From contig NZ_PYUD01000003.1 of NCBI RefSeq assembly GCF_003028575.1, forward strand, positions 248,001 through 312,000: DNA of 64,000 bases. Direction: 5' to 3'. This stretch comes from Halomonas urumqiensis. Lineage in GTDB: Bacteria > Pseudomonadota > Gammaproteobacteria > Pseudomonadales > Halomonadaceae. The translations under genes were made by a program, and so were the position numbers. How positions within the stretch are numbered: the stretch's first letter is position 1; each line of letters starts with the position of its first letter. The notes below the pieces were generated by a model. The model did not search any database, was not told the origin of the DNA, and worked only from the letters and a program-made list of their open reading frames with translations. Below are positions 43,564-51,294 of this stretch, one piece after another.

Positions 43564-44334
43564 ATGGCTGATACCCCGATTCCGCTGGAAGTGCGCAACA
43601 TCAAGAAGCGCTTTGGCGATACCGAAGTCCTCAAGGGCCTGTCGCTGACGGCCCAAAAGGGTGATGTGATCACCCTGATTGGCGCATCCGGTTCCGGCAA
43701 GAGCACCTTCCTGCGTTGCATGAATCTGCTCGAACAACCCGACGAGGGCGAGCTGGTCGTCCACGGCGAACAGATCCTCTTCAAGGAGACCAGTAAGGGC
43801 CGCGAACCCGCCGACTGGAAGCAGGTGGTGCGCATGCGAGCCAAGCTCTCCATGGTCTTCCAGGGGTTCAACCTGTGGGCCCACATGACGCTGCTCGAGA
43901 ATGTCATCGAGGCGCCGGTGCATGTGCTCGGCAAACCCAAGAAGGAAGCCATCGCCCATGCCCGGGAGCTTCTCGAACGGGTCGGGCTTTCGGCGCGTGC
44001 CGACGCCTACCCCGCGCAGATGTCCGGCGGCCAGCAGCAGCGCGGCGCCATCGCACGGGCGCTGGCCATGGACCCGGAAGTGATGCTATTCGACGAACCC
44101 ACTTCGGCACTCGACCCGGAGCTGGTCGGCGATGTGCTCAAGGTGATGCGTGATCTGGCCGCGGAAGGCCGCACCATGATCGTGGTGACCCACGAAATGG
44201 CCTTCGCACGCGACGTCTCCAGCCAGGTGATCTATCTCCACGAGGGGCGAGTCGAGGAAGCCGGCGCACCGGCGGACGTGCTGGAGAACCCGCGTTCCGA
44301 ACGGCTCAAGCAGTTTCTGGCGCCCAAGCACTGA
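43564..44334 (+). CDS. ABC transporter ATP-binding protein, arginine/ornithine (HisP/AotP) type
   Basis: 256 residues. Walker A GASGSGKST near 38-46, Q-loop VFQGFNLWAH near 98-107, signature SGGQQQRGAIARAL near 156-169, Walker B VMLFDEPTSALDP near 175-187, switch histidine in VTHEMAFARD near 210. The FNLW stretch and length are typical of HisP/AotP ATPases of polar amino acid importers. It powers the two permeases encoded next. A 227-base gap separates it from astE; that gap holds nothing I can name beyond a GTGTACAC palindrome near 43410. CTGGAG precedes the ATG. Confidence 0.9.
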   Translation: MADTPIPLEVRNIKKRFGDTEVLKGLSLTAQKGDVITLIGASGSGKSTFLRCMNLLEQPDEGELVVHGEQILFKETSKGREPADWKQVVRMRAKLSMVFQGFNLWAHMTLLENVIEAPVHVLGKPKKEAIAHARELLERVGLSARADAYPAQMSGGQQQRGAIARALAMDPEVMLFDEPTSALDPELVGDVLKVMRDLAAEGRTMIVVTHEMAFARDVSSQVIYLHEGRVEEAGAPADVLENPRSERLKQFLAPKH

Positions 44335-44357
44335 GGCACCCGGACGAGGAGACACAC

Positions 44358-45062
44358 ATGATCGATCTGCATGGCTACGGGCCACGCCTCGCCGAAGGCG
44401 CCCTGATCACCATCGAACTGGCGGTGCTGTCACTGGTGCTCGCCATCCTGCTTGGCCTGGCCACCGCCAGCGCCAAGATGTCACGCAACTGGGTGCTGCA
44501 CCGCGTCGCCACCCTCTATACCACCATCATCCGCGGCGTACCGGACCTGGTACTGATGATGCTGCTGTTCTTTGGCGGTCAGATCGGCATCAACATGATC
44601 ACCGACATGCTCTATGACCGCTTCGGTGTCGACATCTTCATCAACGTCAACGAGTTCATCGCCGGCGTGGTGACCATCGGGCTGATCTTTGGCGCCTACA
44701 TGGGCGAAACCTTTCGCGGCGCCTTCATGGCGGTAGACGCCGGCCAGATCGAGGCCGGTCGTGCCTACGGCATGAATCACTGGCTGGTATTCCGGCGCAT
44801 CCGCTTTCCGCAAATGATGCGACACGCCATCCCCGGGCTCTCCAACAACTGGATGGTGCTGCTCAAGACCACCGCCCTGGTGTCGGTGATCGGCCTCACC
44901 GACATGGTCCGCGTGGCCTCCGAGGCGTCCAAGGCCACCCGCGAGCCCTTCACCTTCATGATCATCGTCGCCGTCATCTATCTGCTGATCGCCAGCCTCT
45001 CGGAATGGGGCTTCGCGCGGCTGCAGAAACGCTACGACGTCGGCTACGGGGAGGCGGACTGA
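44358..45062 (+). CDS. ABC transporter permease, arginine/ornithine (HisQ/AotQ) type
   Basis: 234 residues, five helices. Polar amino acid permease marks: TTIIRGVPDLVLMMLLFFGG near 54-73 and the EAA loop GRAYGMNHWLVFRRIRFPQMMRHAIPGLSNNW near 134-165 (starts at EAGRAYG), which docks on the ATPase. It forms a heterodimer with the next permease. AGGAGA precedes the ATG; its stop overlaps the next start (TGATG). Confidence 0.9.
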   Translation: MIDLHGYGPRLAEGALITIELAVLSLVLAILLGLATASAKMSRNWVLHRVATLYTTIIRGVPDLVLMMLLFFGGQIGINMITDMLYDRFGVDIFINVNEFIAGVVTIGLIFGAYMGETFRGAFMAVDAGQIEAGRAYGMNHWLVFRRIRFPQMMRHAIPGLSNNWMVLLKTTALVSVIGLTDMVRVASEASKATREPFTFMIIVAVIYLLIASLSEWGFARLQKRYDVGYGEAD

Positions 45063-45793
45063 TGGAATCCCTGATGACCTGGCTCGAGGCTCGCCTCGCC
45101 GACAACAGCATCTTCACCCTGCAGACGCTCGAATATTACGGCGAGGGCCTCACCACCACCGTGCAACTGGTGTTTCTGTCGCTGGTGATCGGCCTGATCC
45201 TGGCGGTGCCGCTGGCCATCGGTCGCGGCTCGAAGCACCGCTGGATCAGCCTGCCGATCTTCTTCTACTGCTACGTGTTCCGCGGCACACCACTGCTGGT
45301 GCAGCTCTACCTGATCTACTACGGGGTGGTATTCGTGGAGGGCATCCAGGAGACCTGGCTGTGGGTCGTGCTCGAGAAGCCCTTCGTGCCGGCGCTAATT
45401 GCCTTCACCCTGAACACGGCGGCCTATACCACCGAAATCTTCCGCGGCGCGATCAAGTCCACCGCGCGGGGTGAGATCGAGGCGGCGCGTGCCTACGGCA
45501 TGTCCCAGGGTCTCATGCTGCGGCGCATCGTGCTTCCCAGCGCGTTTCGTCGCGCCCTGCCGGCCTACGGCAACGAGGTGATCTTCATGCTGCACGCCAG
45601 CGCCATCGCCAGCGTGGTCACCATCATGGACCTGACCGGCGCGGCGCGTTTCGTCTACGCGCGCTACTACGCGCCTTTCGATGCCTTCCTGTTCGTCGCG
45701 GCGATCTACCTCTGCCTGACGTTCGCCATTCTTTACCTTTTTCGCTATCTGGAAAAACGCCTGCTGGCCCACCTCAAACCGGCCAGTGGCTGA
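45062..45793 (+). CDS. ABC transporter permease, arginine/ornithine (HisM/AotM) type
   Basis: 243 residues. YVFRGTPLLVQLYLIYYG near 72-89, TAAYTTEIFRGAIKSTARGEIEAARAYGMS near 121-150 with the EAA loop, and LTGAARFVYARYYAPFDAFLFVAAIYL toward the end, typical of HisM/AotM. Start ATG 45062 uses the last base of the previous stop, so translation is coupled; the ribosome site is GGGGAGG in the upstream gene. Second half of the membrane channel. Confidence 0.9.
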   Translation: MESLMTWLEARLADNSIFTLQTLEYYGEGLTTTVQLVFLSLVIGLILAVPLAIGRGSKHRWISLPIFFYCYVFRGTPLLVQLYLIYYGVVFVEGIQETWLWVVLEKPFVPALIAFTLNTAAYTTEIFRGAIKSTARGEIEAARAYGMSQGLMLRRIVLPSAFRRALPAYGNEVIFMLHASAIASVVTIMDLTGAARFVYARYYAPFDAFLFVAAIYLCLTFAILYLFRYLEKRLLAHLKPASG

Positions 45794-46097
45794 AGGCCCG
45801 CCACGGAGGCTCACCACAAGGAACGTAAAACAAGCGTTGGGAACTGGCGTTCGAATGTCCTCCGTTCCCTCTTTCGACGGACCCGCCTATCGGCTATCGT
45901 AGTTGCGTCCTCACCCACAAGGGGAACGCTGAACAAATCGGCGAGCGAGATGAAGCGCAAGACGCACGGAGCACAGGAACCGGAGCCTATGGGGTATAGG
46001 TGAGGATTCCGAGTACCGCGCAACGCAGCGATTCGCTCGCGCAGGCATTTGTGCAGTGTTTCCCAAGGTGACACAACCAACAACAGGGGAAACACCC
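45794..46097. other. 304-base gap with a nested-palindrome element before the binding-protein gene
   Basis: No gene. From 45941 to 46040 the sequence folds as a 100-nt element: outer arms GCGAGCGA (45941-45948) and TCGCTCGC (46033-46040), inner arms GGAA...CCTAT (45976-45990) and ATAGG...TTCC (45996-46010) around GGGGT. It looks like an intergenic repeat or an RNA structure in the 5' leader. The ribosome site AGGGGA precedes ATG 46098. Confidence 0.45.
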
Positions 46098-46868
46098 ATG
46101 AAACTCCAACACATTCTTGGCGTCGGCGTGCTCGGCGCCGCGCTGGTGGCCGGTAGCGCCAATGCCGAGGTTCGCGACATTCGCATCGGCGTCGACGTGC
46201 CCTACGAACCCATGGAGTATCGTACTCCCGATGGCGAGCTGACCGGCTTCGACATCGACCTGGGCGATGCCATGTGTGCCGAGATCGGCATTCAGTGCGA
46301 GTGGGTCGTGCAGGGCTGGGACGGCATCATTCCCGGCCTTCAGGCGCGCAAGTACGATGCCATCATGTCCTCCATGACCATCAATGAGCAGCGTCGTGAA
46401 CAGGTGCTGTTCTCCGACCCCTACATCACCCCGCCGTCGGCCTGGTTCGCCCCCGCCGACAGCGAAATCGGCACACCTTCCGAGGAGACCCTGGAAGGGC
46501 TGACCGTTGGCGTCCAGCGTGGCACGTTGCAGGACAACTACGTCACCGATCTTTACGGCGATGTGGCTGACGTCAACCGCTATGCCACCGCCGACGACAT
46601 GGTGCTGGACATGGATTCCGGACGTCTGGATGCTGTGTTCCTCGACTTCCCGATCGGCAAGTCCACCCTGCTCGACAGCGATGCCGGCGACTACATGCTG
46701 ATCGGCGAGCGCATCACCGAGCCCAAGGAGTACTTCGGCGAAGGCTTCGGTATCGCCTTCCGCCAGCGCGACCAGGAGCTCGCCGAGGCCTTCAACGCGG
46801 CGCTTGCCACGCTGCAGGAAAACGGCACCTATGACGAGATCCACGAGCGCTATTTCGGCGGCGAGTGA
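46098..46868 (+). CDS. Basic amino acid ABC transporter substrate-binding protein, copy 1 (HisJ/AotJ type)
   Basis: 256 residues. Sec signal peptide (MKLQHILGVGVLGAALVAGS to about residue 22, ending ANA), then an SBP_bac_3 domain: IRIGVDVPYEPMEYRTPDGELTGFDIDLGDAMC, DGIIPGLQARKYDAIMSSMTI and VGVQRGTLQDNYV. These are the LAO/HisJ ligand regions, including the pair of acidic residues expected for a basic side chain. Periplasmic partner of the ATPase and permeases upstream. ATG 46098 chosen at the signal peptide. A paralogue follows at 47319. Confidence 0.88.
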   Translation: MKLQHILGVGVLGAALVAGSANAEVRDIRIGVDVPYEPMEYRTPDGELTGFDIDLGDAMCAEIGIQCEWVVQGWDGIIPGLQARKYDAIMSSMTINEQRREQVLFSDPYITPPSAWFAPADSEIGTPSEETLEGLTVGVQRGTLQDNYVTDLYGDVADVNRYATADDMVLDMDSGRLDAVFLDFPIGKSTLLDSDAGDYMLIGERITEPKEYFGEGFGIAFRQRDQELAEAFNAALATLQENGTYDEIHERYFGGE

Positions 46869-46888
46869 TCCTGCTGTGCCGTGACCGG

Positions 46889-46916
46889 CGCCTTCCCCGC
46901 TCCGCCGGGGAAGGCG
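46889..46916 (+). terminator. Terminator after binding-protein copy 1
   Basis: CGCCTTCCCCG at 46889-46899 pairs perfectly with CGGGGAAGGCG at 46906-46916 around a 6-nt loop, 20 bases after the stop. It is followed by TTGAC, not a long U-run. Confidence 0.65.
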
Positions 46917-46978
46917 TTGACAAGCCGGCGTCAATTCCGGAAAGTCACTTGCACCACCATCGAATCCGGATCCTGTCC

Positions 46979-47086
46979 ATGATCGATACCCGTCCTACCC
47001 CTAGCCAATCGCTCAAGAACTATCGTGGCTTGTTCGCAAGCATGCATGTCGATAGCTTCTACCTGAGCGAATGGTTCGACGAATAG
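46979..47086 (+). CDS. Possible small protein of 35 residues
   Basis: ATG 46979 to TAG 47086. The product is hydrophilic with an aromatic, acidic tail (SFYLSEWFDE). CCGGATCC upstream is a poor ribosome site. I recognise no family. It sits alone between a terminator and the second binding-protein gene, so chance is a real alternative. Confidence 0.25.
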   Translation: MIDTRPTPSQSLKNYRGLFASMHVDSFYLSEWFDE

Positions 47087-47318
47087 CCTTCCCCGGCTGC
47101 CGCCCGGCCGCCATGGCACCCTCGTGCCCCGTCCCCTGGGTCACCGCTGAACGTCCCTGACCCATGCCGCCGATGCGGCGAACCCGATACCTGAGCAGGC
47201 CCTGCCTGGCTTACCCATCGCCCGAGACCACCTTGTCGTGGCCAAACGGCGTCGTGGTGGCGGGTATCAGCTTCATGAACGGTTTTATCAACAACAACAC
47301 TCTCACGGGAGAACACCC

Positions 47319-48098
47319 ATGCGTCCTATCAACCTGCTGCTGGCAGCCACCCTCGCCGCTGGCCTTACCACCACCGTTCAGGCCAGCGAGGACGAATTGC
47401 GTCTCGGCGTGGACCTTCCCTATGAACCCTTCATGTATCGCCAATCCAATGGAGAGCTCGCAGGCTTCGAGATCGAGCTTGGCAACGCCGTCTGCGACTA
47501 TCTCGACGTCACCTGCACCTGGGTCGAGCAAGCCTGGGACGGCATCATTCCCGGTCTCATGGCCCGCAAGTATGACGCCATCATGTCCTCAATGGCGATC
47601 ACCGAGGAGCGCGCGGCCCAGGTGCTATTCTCCGAGCCCTACTACACCACCCCGAGCGCCTGGATCACCACCCAGGGGCGCGAGATCGATATCGACGACC
47701 GCGAGAGCCTCGACGACCTGGTGGTCGGCGTGCAACGCGCCACCCTCCAGGACAACTATGTCACCGAGCTGTATGGCGACGTGGTGGAGATCCGCCGCTA
47801 CACCAGTGGCGACGACGTCATCGCCGATATGCGCGCTGGTCGCCTCGACCTGACCTTCATGGACTACCCGGTCGCCGAAGCGGCCATGGACCTGGATAGC
47901 GACGAGAGTGACTTCAAGCGAGTCAGCGACTTCATCAAGAAGCCCGACCATATCTTCGGCGAAGGCGTGGGGCTGGCCTTCCGCAAGCGAGATGGCGAAC
48001 TCGCCGAGCGCATCAACGCGGCATTGGCAGCCCTCAAGGAAGATGGCACCTACGATGAGATCATGAACCGCTACTTCAACTACGACATCAAGCTGTAG
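47319..48098 (+). CDS. Basic amino acid ABC transporter substrate-binding protein, copy 2
   Basis: 259 residues. Signal peptide MRPINLLLAATLAAGLTTTV to about residue 23 (ending QA), then LRLGVDLPYEPFMYRQSNGELAGFEIELGNAVC, DGIIPGLMARKYDAIMSSMAI and VGVQRATLQDNYV, closely parallel to copy 1 through the whole length. No permease genes accompany it, so it probably uses the permeases encoded at 44358-45793 with a different ligand preference, as LAO and HisJ share one channel in enteric bacteria. It may be linked with the dipeptidase gene downstream. Ribosome site CGGGAG precedes the ATG. Confidence 0.88.
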   Translation: MRPINLLLAATLAAGLTTTVQASEDELRLGVDLPYEPFMYRQSNGELAGFEIELGNAVCDYLDVTCTWVEQAWDGIIPGLMARKYDAIMSSMAITEERAAQVLFSEPYYTTPSAWITTQGREIDIDDRESLDDLVVGVQRATLQDNYVTELYGDVVEIRRYTSGDDVIADMRAGRLDLTFMDYPVAEAAMDLDSDESDFKRVSDFIKKPDHIFGEGVGLAFRKRDGELAERINAALAALKEDGTYDEIMNRYFNYDIKL

Positions 48099-48106
48099 CA
48101 GCGCCA

Positions 48107-48156
48107 GCGGGCAGGTGCGGGGGAAGGTCTGCCGGCCAAGCCTCGCACTTGCCCGC
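48107..48156 (+). terminator. Hairpin after binding-protein copy 2
   Basis: GCGGGCAGGTGCG at 48107-48119 pairs with CGCACTTGCCCGC at 48144-48156 with one G-U; the loop is 24 nt. The next gene starts 20 bases later. Confidence 0.4.
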
Positions 48157-48176
48157 CGGCCCCACCAGGACATGCC

Positions 48177-49340
48177 ATGCTGACCCTGCTCAAGAATGCC
48201 CGGCTGCATGCCCCCGAACCGTTGGGGCTGTGCCATCTGCTGATCTGCGATACACGCATCGCCGTCATCGTTCAAGCGGGCGAACCGCTGCCCGCAAGTG
48301 GGGCTGCGGTGAAGACGCACGACCTCTGCGGGCGCCGGGTGATTCCCGGCCTGGTGGACCCCCTGGTGCACTTCATCGGCGGTGGCGGCGAAGGCGGCTT
48401 CGGCACCCGAACAGCGGAGCTTACCTTGGATGAAGCGCGTGCCTCGGGTGTCACCACTCTGGTCGGCGCGCTGGGCACCGATGCCCTGACCCGCACACCG
48501 GCCAACCTGCTCGGCAAGGCCCGCGAACTCGCCGCAGGTGGCTTGACCACCTTTTGCTATACCGGCTCCTATCAGTTGCCACCCGTGACCCTGACCGGCT
48601 CGGTGGGCAGCGATATCCTCTATATCCCTGAATTCATCGGCGTGGGTGAAGTCGCCATCAGCGACCACCGTGGCTCTCAGCCCAGCGCCTTCGAACTCGC
48701 GCGACTGGCCTCAGAGGCCCGCACCGCCGGCATGCTGGCCGGTAAATCGGGGATTGTCTTCATTCACACCGGCGATGCGCCTGGCCATCTGGAGCCCTTG
48801 CGCGAGGCCGCTCGCCAAAGCGCCATCCCGCTGACCCAGTTTCACCCCACCCATATCAACCGTACCGCGGAACTGTTCGCGGACGGCCTGCGTTTCGCGC
48901 GTGAGGGCGGGCGCATCGACTTCACCACCAGCACCACCCCGGAACTGCTTGCGGCGGGCGAAGTGGCCGCCCACGAGGCCGTGGCACGCGCCCTCGAGGC
49001 GCGCATCCCGCCTGGCGCCATCACGCTTTCCTCGGATGCCAACGCCTCGTTGCCGCAGTTCGATGCGGCAGGCCGGTTCGTCGGCCTGAAAGCGGGACGA
49101 CTGGCCAGCCTCTTCGAGGTGGTCGGTGCGTGCATCGAGCACCATGCAGTCCCTATGGAGGTAGCCATCGGCATTGCCAGCACCCACACCGCCGAGGCGC
49201 TCAAGCTCAACTGCAAGGGGCGCCTGGCGGTGGGCAACGACGCCGACCTGCTGGTGCTCGACGATGACAACTGGCGCATTGACGAGGTGTGGGCGCTGGG
49301 CCACTGCCTCCATCGTAGAGAGGACCACAAGGCAGGGTGA
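48177..49340 (+). CDS. iadA: Isoaspartyl dipeptidase (IadA) homologue with altered metal ligands
   Basis: 387 residues (E. coli IadA 390), aligned along its length. Conserved: GGGGEGG with E72, Y132 in GSYQLP, R165 in ISDHR, H197 in FIHTGDA, H226 and R229 in PTHINRT, D287 in LSSDANAS. Altered: the first histidine of the H-x-H zinc motif is L63 (DPLVHF, H65 kept), and the carboxylated lysine is absent, with E158 or G157 in its place. Substrate-binding residues are kept while two of six metal ligands are not, so it may use one metal or a different bridging ligand. Predicted substrates remain beta-aspartyl or similar isopeptides. AGGA precedes ATG 48177. Confidence 0.83.
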   Translation: MLTLLKNARLHAPEPLGLCHLLICDTRIAVIVQAGEPLPASGAAVKTHDLCGRRVIPGLVDPLVHFIGGGGEGGFGTRTAELTLDEARASGVTTLVGALGTDALTRTPANLLGKARELAAGGLTTFCYTGSYQLPPVTLTGSVGSDILYIPEFIGVGEVAISDHRGSQPSAFELARLASEARTAGMLAGKSGIVFIHTGDAPGHLEPLREAARQSAIPLTQFHPTHINRTAELFADGLRFAREGGRIDFTTSTTPELLAAGEVAAHEAVARALEARIPPGAITLSSDANASLPQFDAAGRFVGLKAGRLASLFEVVGACIEHHAVPMEVAIGIASTHTAEALKLNCKGRLAVGNDADLLVLDDDNWRIDEVWALGHCLHRREDHKAG

Positions 49341-49346
49341 TACGGA

Positions 49347-50075
49347 TCAGCCGGGTACGCGTCTCGCTGCAATGGCCCGGCGCATGAAATCGAGTATCCA
49401 ACGTACCATCAGCGTATCGTCCACCTCAGCCTCCAGAGATGCGACTCCCTCGCGCACGCGCTGCTCACCCACCAGTGAACGGCGCAGCGCCATCAGGTCG
49501 CGCGAGTAGGCAGGGCTGAATTCCGGGTGGCCCTGTACGCCGAGGAAATGCTCCCCCACCTGCATCAGGTAGTAGGGGCAGAAATCACTGCCGGCAAGCA
49601 CTCTTGTCTCTGGCGGCAGGCGTTCGACCTGGTCCTGGTGGCTGACCACCAGGTCGAGTGTCGTGCGCGGTGGCGTCATCCACTCGGCCCGGTCGGTCAC
49701 GCGATTGAACGACAGCCCCACGCCCCAACCTCGCGGGCTCTTCACCACCTCTCCCCCCAGGGCCCTGGCGATCAACTGGTGGCCAAAGCAGATGCCGACC
49801 AGTGGCTTGCCGGCCTCCCACAGTTGCCGGATGAACGTCTCCAACTCACGAATCCATGCCAGGTCGTCATTGACCCCGAGCTTAGAGCCAGTGGTCAGCC
49901 AGGCATCCACCGCCTCGATGTCGTCGGGTATCTCGCCATCCAGGCAGCGCCATACCCGGAACTCGAGGCTCGGATCGACGCCCTTGAACAGGGTCTCGAA
50001 CATCTCCGGATAATTGCCATGGGTGCCGCGAAGCTCCGGGGCGACATCATCGCACTGCAACAGACCTATCAACAT
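49347..50075 (-). CDS. Class I glutamine amidotransferase-type gamma-glutamyl hydrolase
   Basis: 242 residues, a free-standing class I GATase domain (YfeJ/GMP-synthase-like). Catalytic triad present: C96 in GICFGHQ, H181 and E183 in QGHPEFS. With no synthase partner encoded, it probably hydrolyses a gamma-glutamyl amide, as PuuD does in putrescine breakdown, though PuuD belongs to a different sub-branch. Last gene of the leftward set TRAP-GS-ALDH-ADH-GATase. It converges on iadA with six bases between. Confidence 0.83.
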   Translation of the reverse strand: MLIGLLQCDDVAPELRGTHGNYPEMFETLFKGVDPSLEFRVWRCLDGEIPDDIEAVDAWLTTGSKLGVNDDLAWIRELETFIRQLWEAGKPLVGICFGHQLIARALGGEVVKSPRGWGVGLSFNRVTDRAEWMTPPRTTLDLVVSHQDQVERLPPETRVLAGSDFCPYYLMQVGEHFLGVQGHPEFSPAYSRDLMALRRSLVGEQRVREGVASLEAEVDDTLMVRWILDFMRRAIAARRVPG

Positions 50076-50103
50076 GACCCTGCCTCCTGTCTCGATGCCA
50101 AGG

Positions 50104-51285
50104 CTACAACCGCCCTTCCACCGCGGCGACGAACAGTTGGCGATACTGATCGGCGCTGAAGGCGATCGGGTTGCTGGCAGATGACGGATCGGCCACGGCC
50201 ATGCGTGCCACCTTGTCGGCCTGCCGGGTATCGATCCGCAGCTCGCGCAAGGTATGCGGGATCGCCAGCCGCTCGCGCAGATCGAGTACCCAATCGATCA
50301 CCGCCGAGGTGCCCGGTTGGGGCAGGTCCAGGTAGCGACCAAGCCGTACCATCGGCTCGCCGATGGCCCGCTCGTTGGCGCGCAGTACATAGGGCATCAG
50401 GATCGCATTGAGCGTGCCGTGGTGAGCGTCGAACAATGCACCGAGCGGGTGCGCCAGGGCATGCATGGCGCCCAGCCCACGCTGGAAGGCCGTGGCCCCC
50501 ATGCTCGATGCCACCAGCATGTTCATACGCGCTTCGAGATCACTGCCATCGCGGTAGGCGCGAAGAAGGTTGAGGTCGATGCGCCGGATGCCCTCCACGG
50601 CGATGCCTTCGGCCATGGGGTGGTAGTTGGGGGCGCACCACGCCTCCAGGCAGTGCGACAGGGCGTCCATGCCGGTGGCGGCGGTCATCGCGGGAGGCAG
50701 TCCGACGGTCAGTTCGGGGTCAAGTATCACCGTGGCCGGCAGCATGCGGGGATGAAAGATGATGCGCTTGACGTGTTCGGCCTCGTCGGTGATCACCGAG
50801 GCGCGCCCGACTTCTGAGCCGGTACCCGCAGTGGTGGGCACGGCAACGACCGGCGCGATGGCGTCGGCATCGGCATGCTTCCAGTTGACACCCACATCCT
50901 CCAGCGACCACAGCGACAACCCCTCGCGCTGGTTGGCCATCAGTGCCACTGCCTTGGCGGCATCCAGCCCCGAGCCCCCACCGAAGGCGATCACCCCGTC
51001 ATGGCCGCCATCGCGAAACGCCGCCATGCCATCCCTGACGTTCTTGCCGGTAGGGTTGCCCTTGATCTGGCTGAACACGGCGATGCCAAGCCCGTCTGCC
51101 TGGCAGGCCGATACGCAAGCCTCGACCATCGGCAGCCCGGCAAGCCCCGGGTCGGTGACCAGCAACGGCGCGCGCATGCCCAGCGCCCGGCAGGTGGCCG
51201 GCAACTCGCGGATTCGCCCCACCCCGGTCAACATATTCGAGGGGTAGTTCCAGCCCATGGTGAACTGGTTCATCTCCTGGCTCAT
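50104..51285 (-). CDS. Iron-containing alcohol dehydrogenase
   Basis: 393 residues, family length. Group III alcohol dehydrogenase: VIAFGGGSGLDAAKAVAL near 96-113 (NAD site), AVPTTAGTGSEVGRASVITD near 148-167, and the iron-ligand region HALAHPLGALFDAHHGTLNAIL near 274-295. It interconverts a primary alcohol and aldehyde in the cytosol. Placed with an aldehyde dehydrogenase and a glutamine-synthetase-like ligase, it probably oxidises the hydroxyl of a glutamylated amino alcohol. AGGAGCCGCCA precedes the ATG; it starts nine bases after the aldehyde dehydrogenase stop. Confidence 0.9.
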   Translation of the reverse strand: MSQEMNQFTMGWNYPSNMLTGVGRIRELPATCRALGMRAPLLVTDPGLAGLPMVEACVSACQADGLGIAVFSQIKGNPTGKNVRDGMAAFRDGGHDGVIAFGGGSGLDAAKAVALMANQREGLSLWSLEDVGVNWKHADADAIAPVVAVPTTAGTGSEVGRASVITDEAEHVKRIIFHPRMLPATVILDPELTVGLPPAMTAATGMDALSHCLEAWCAPNYHPMAEGIAVEGIRRIDLNLLRAYRDGSDLEARMNMLVASSMGATAFQRGLGAMHALAHPLGALFDAHHGTLNAILMPYVLRANERAIGEPMVRLGRYLDLPQPGTSAVIDWVLDLRERLAIPHTLRELRIDTRQADKVARMAVADPSSASNPIAFSADQYRQLFVAAVEGRL

Positions 51286-51294
51286 TGGCGGCTC

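Larger units (their letters stand above)
46869..47318. other. 450-base gap between the two binding-protein genes
   Basis: Contains the terminator at 46889-46916, a possible small gene at 46979-47086 and a short GCCGC/GCGGC hairpin at 47166-47179. It should also hold a promoter for copy 2, which I cannot place. Confidence 0.5.
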
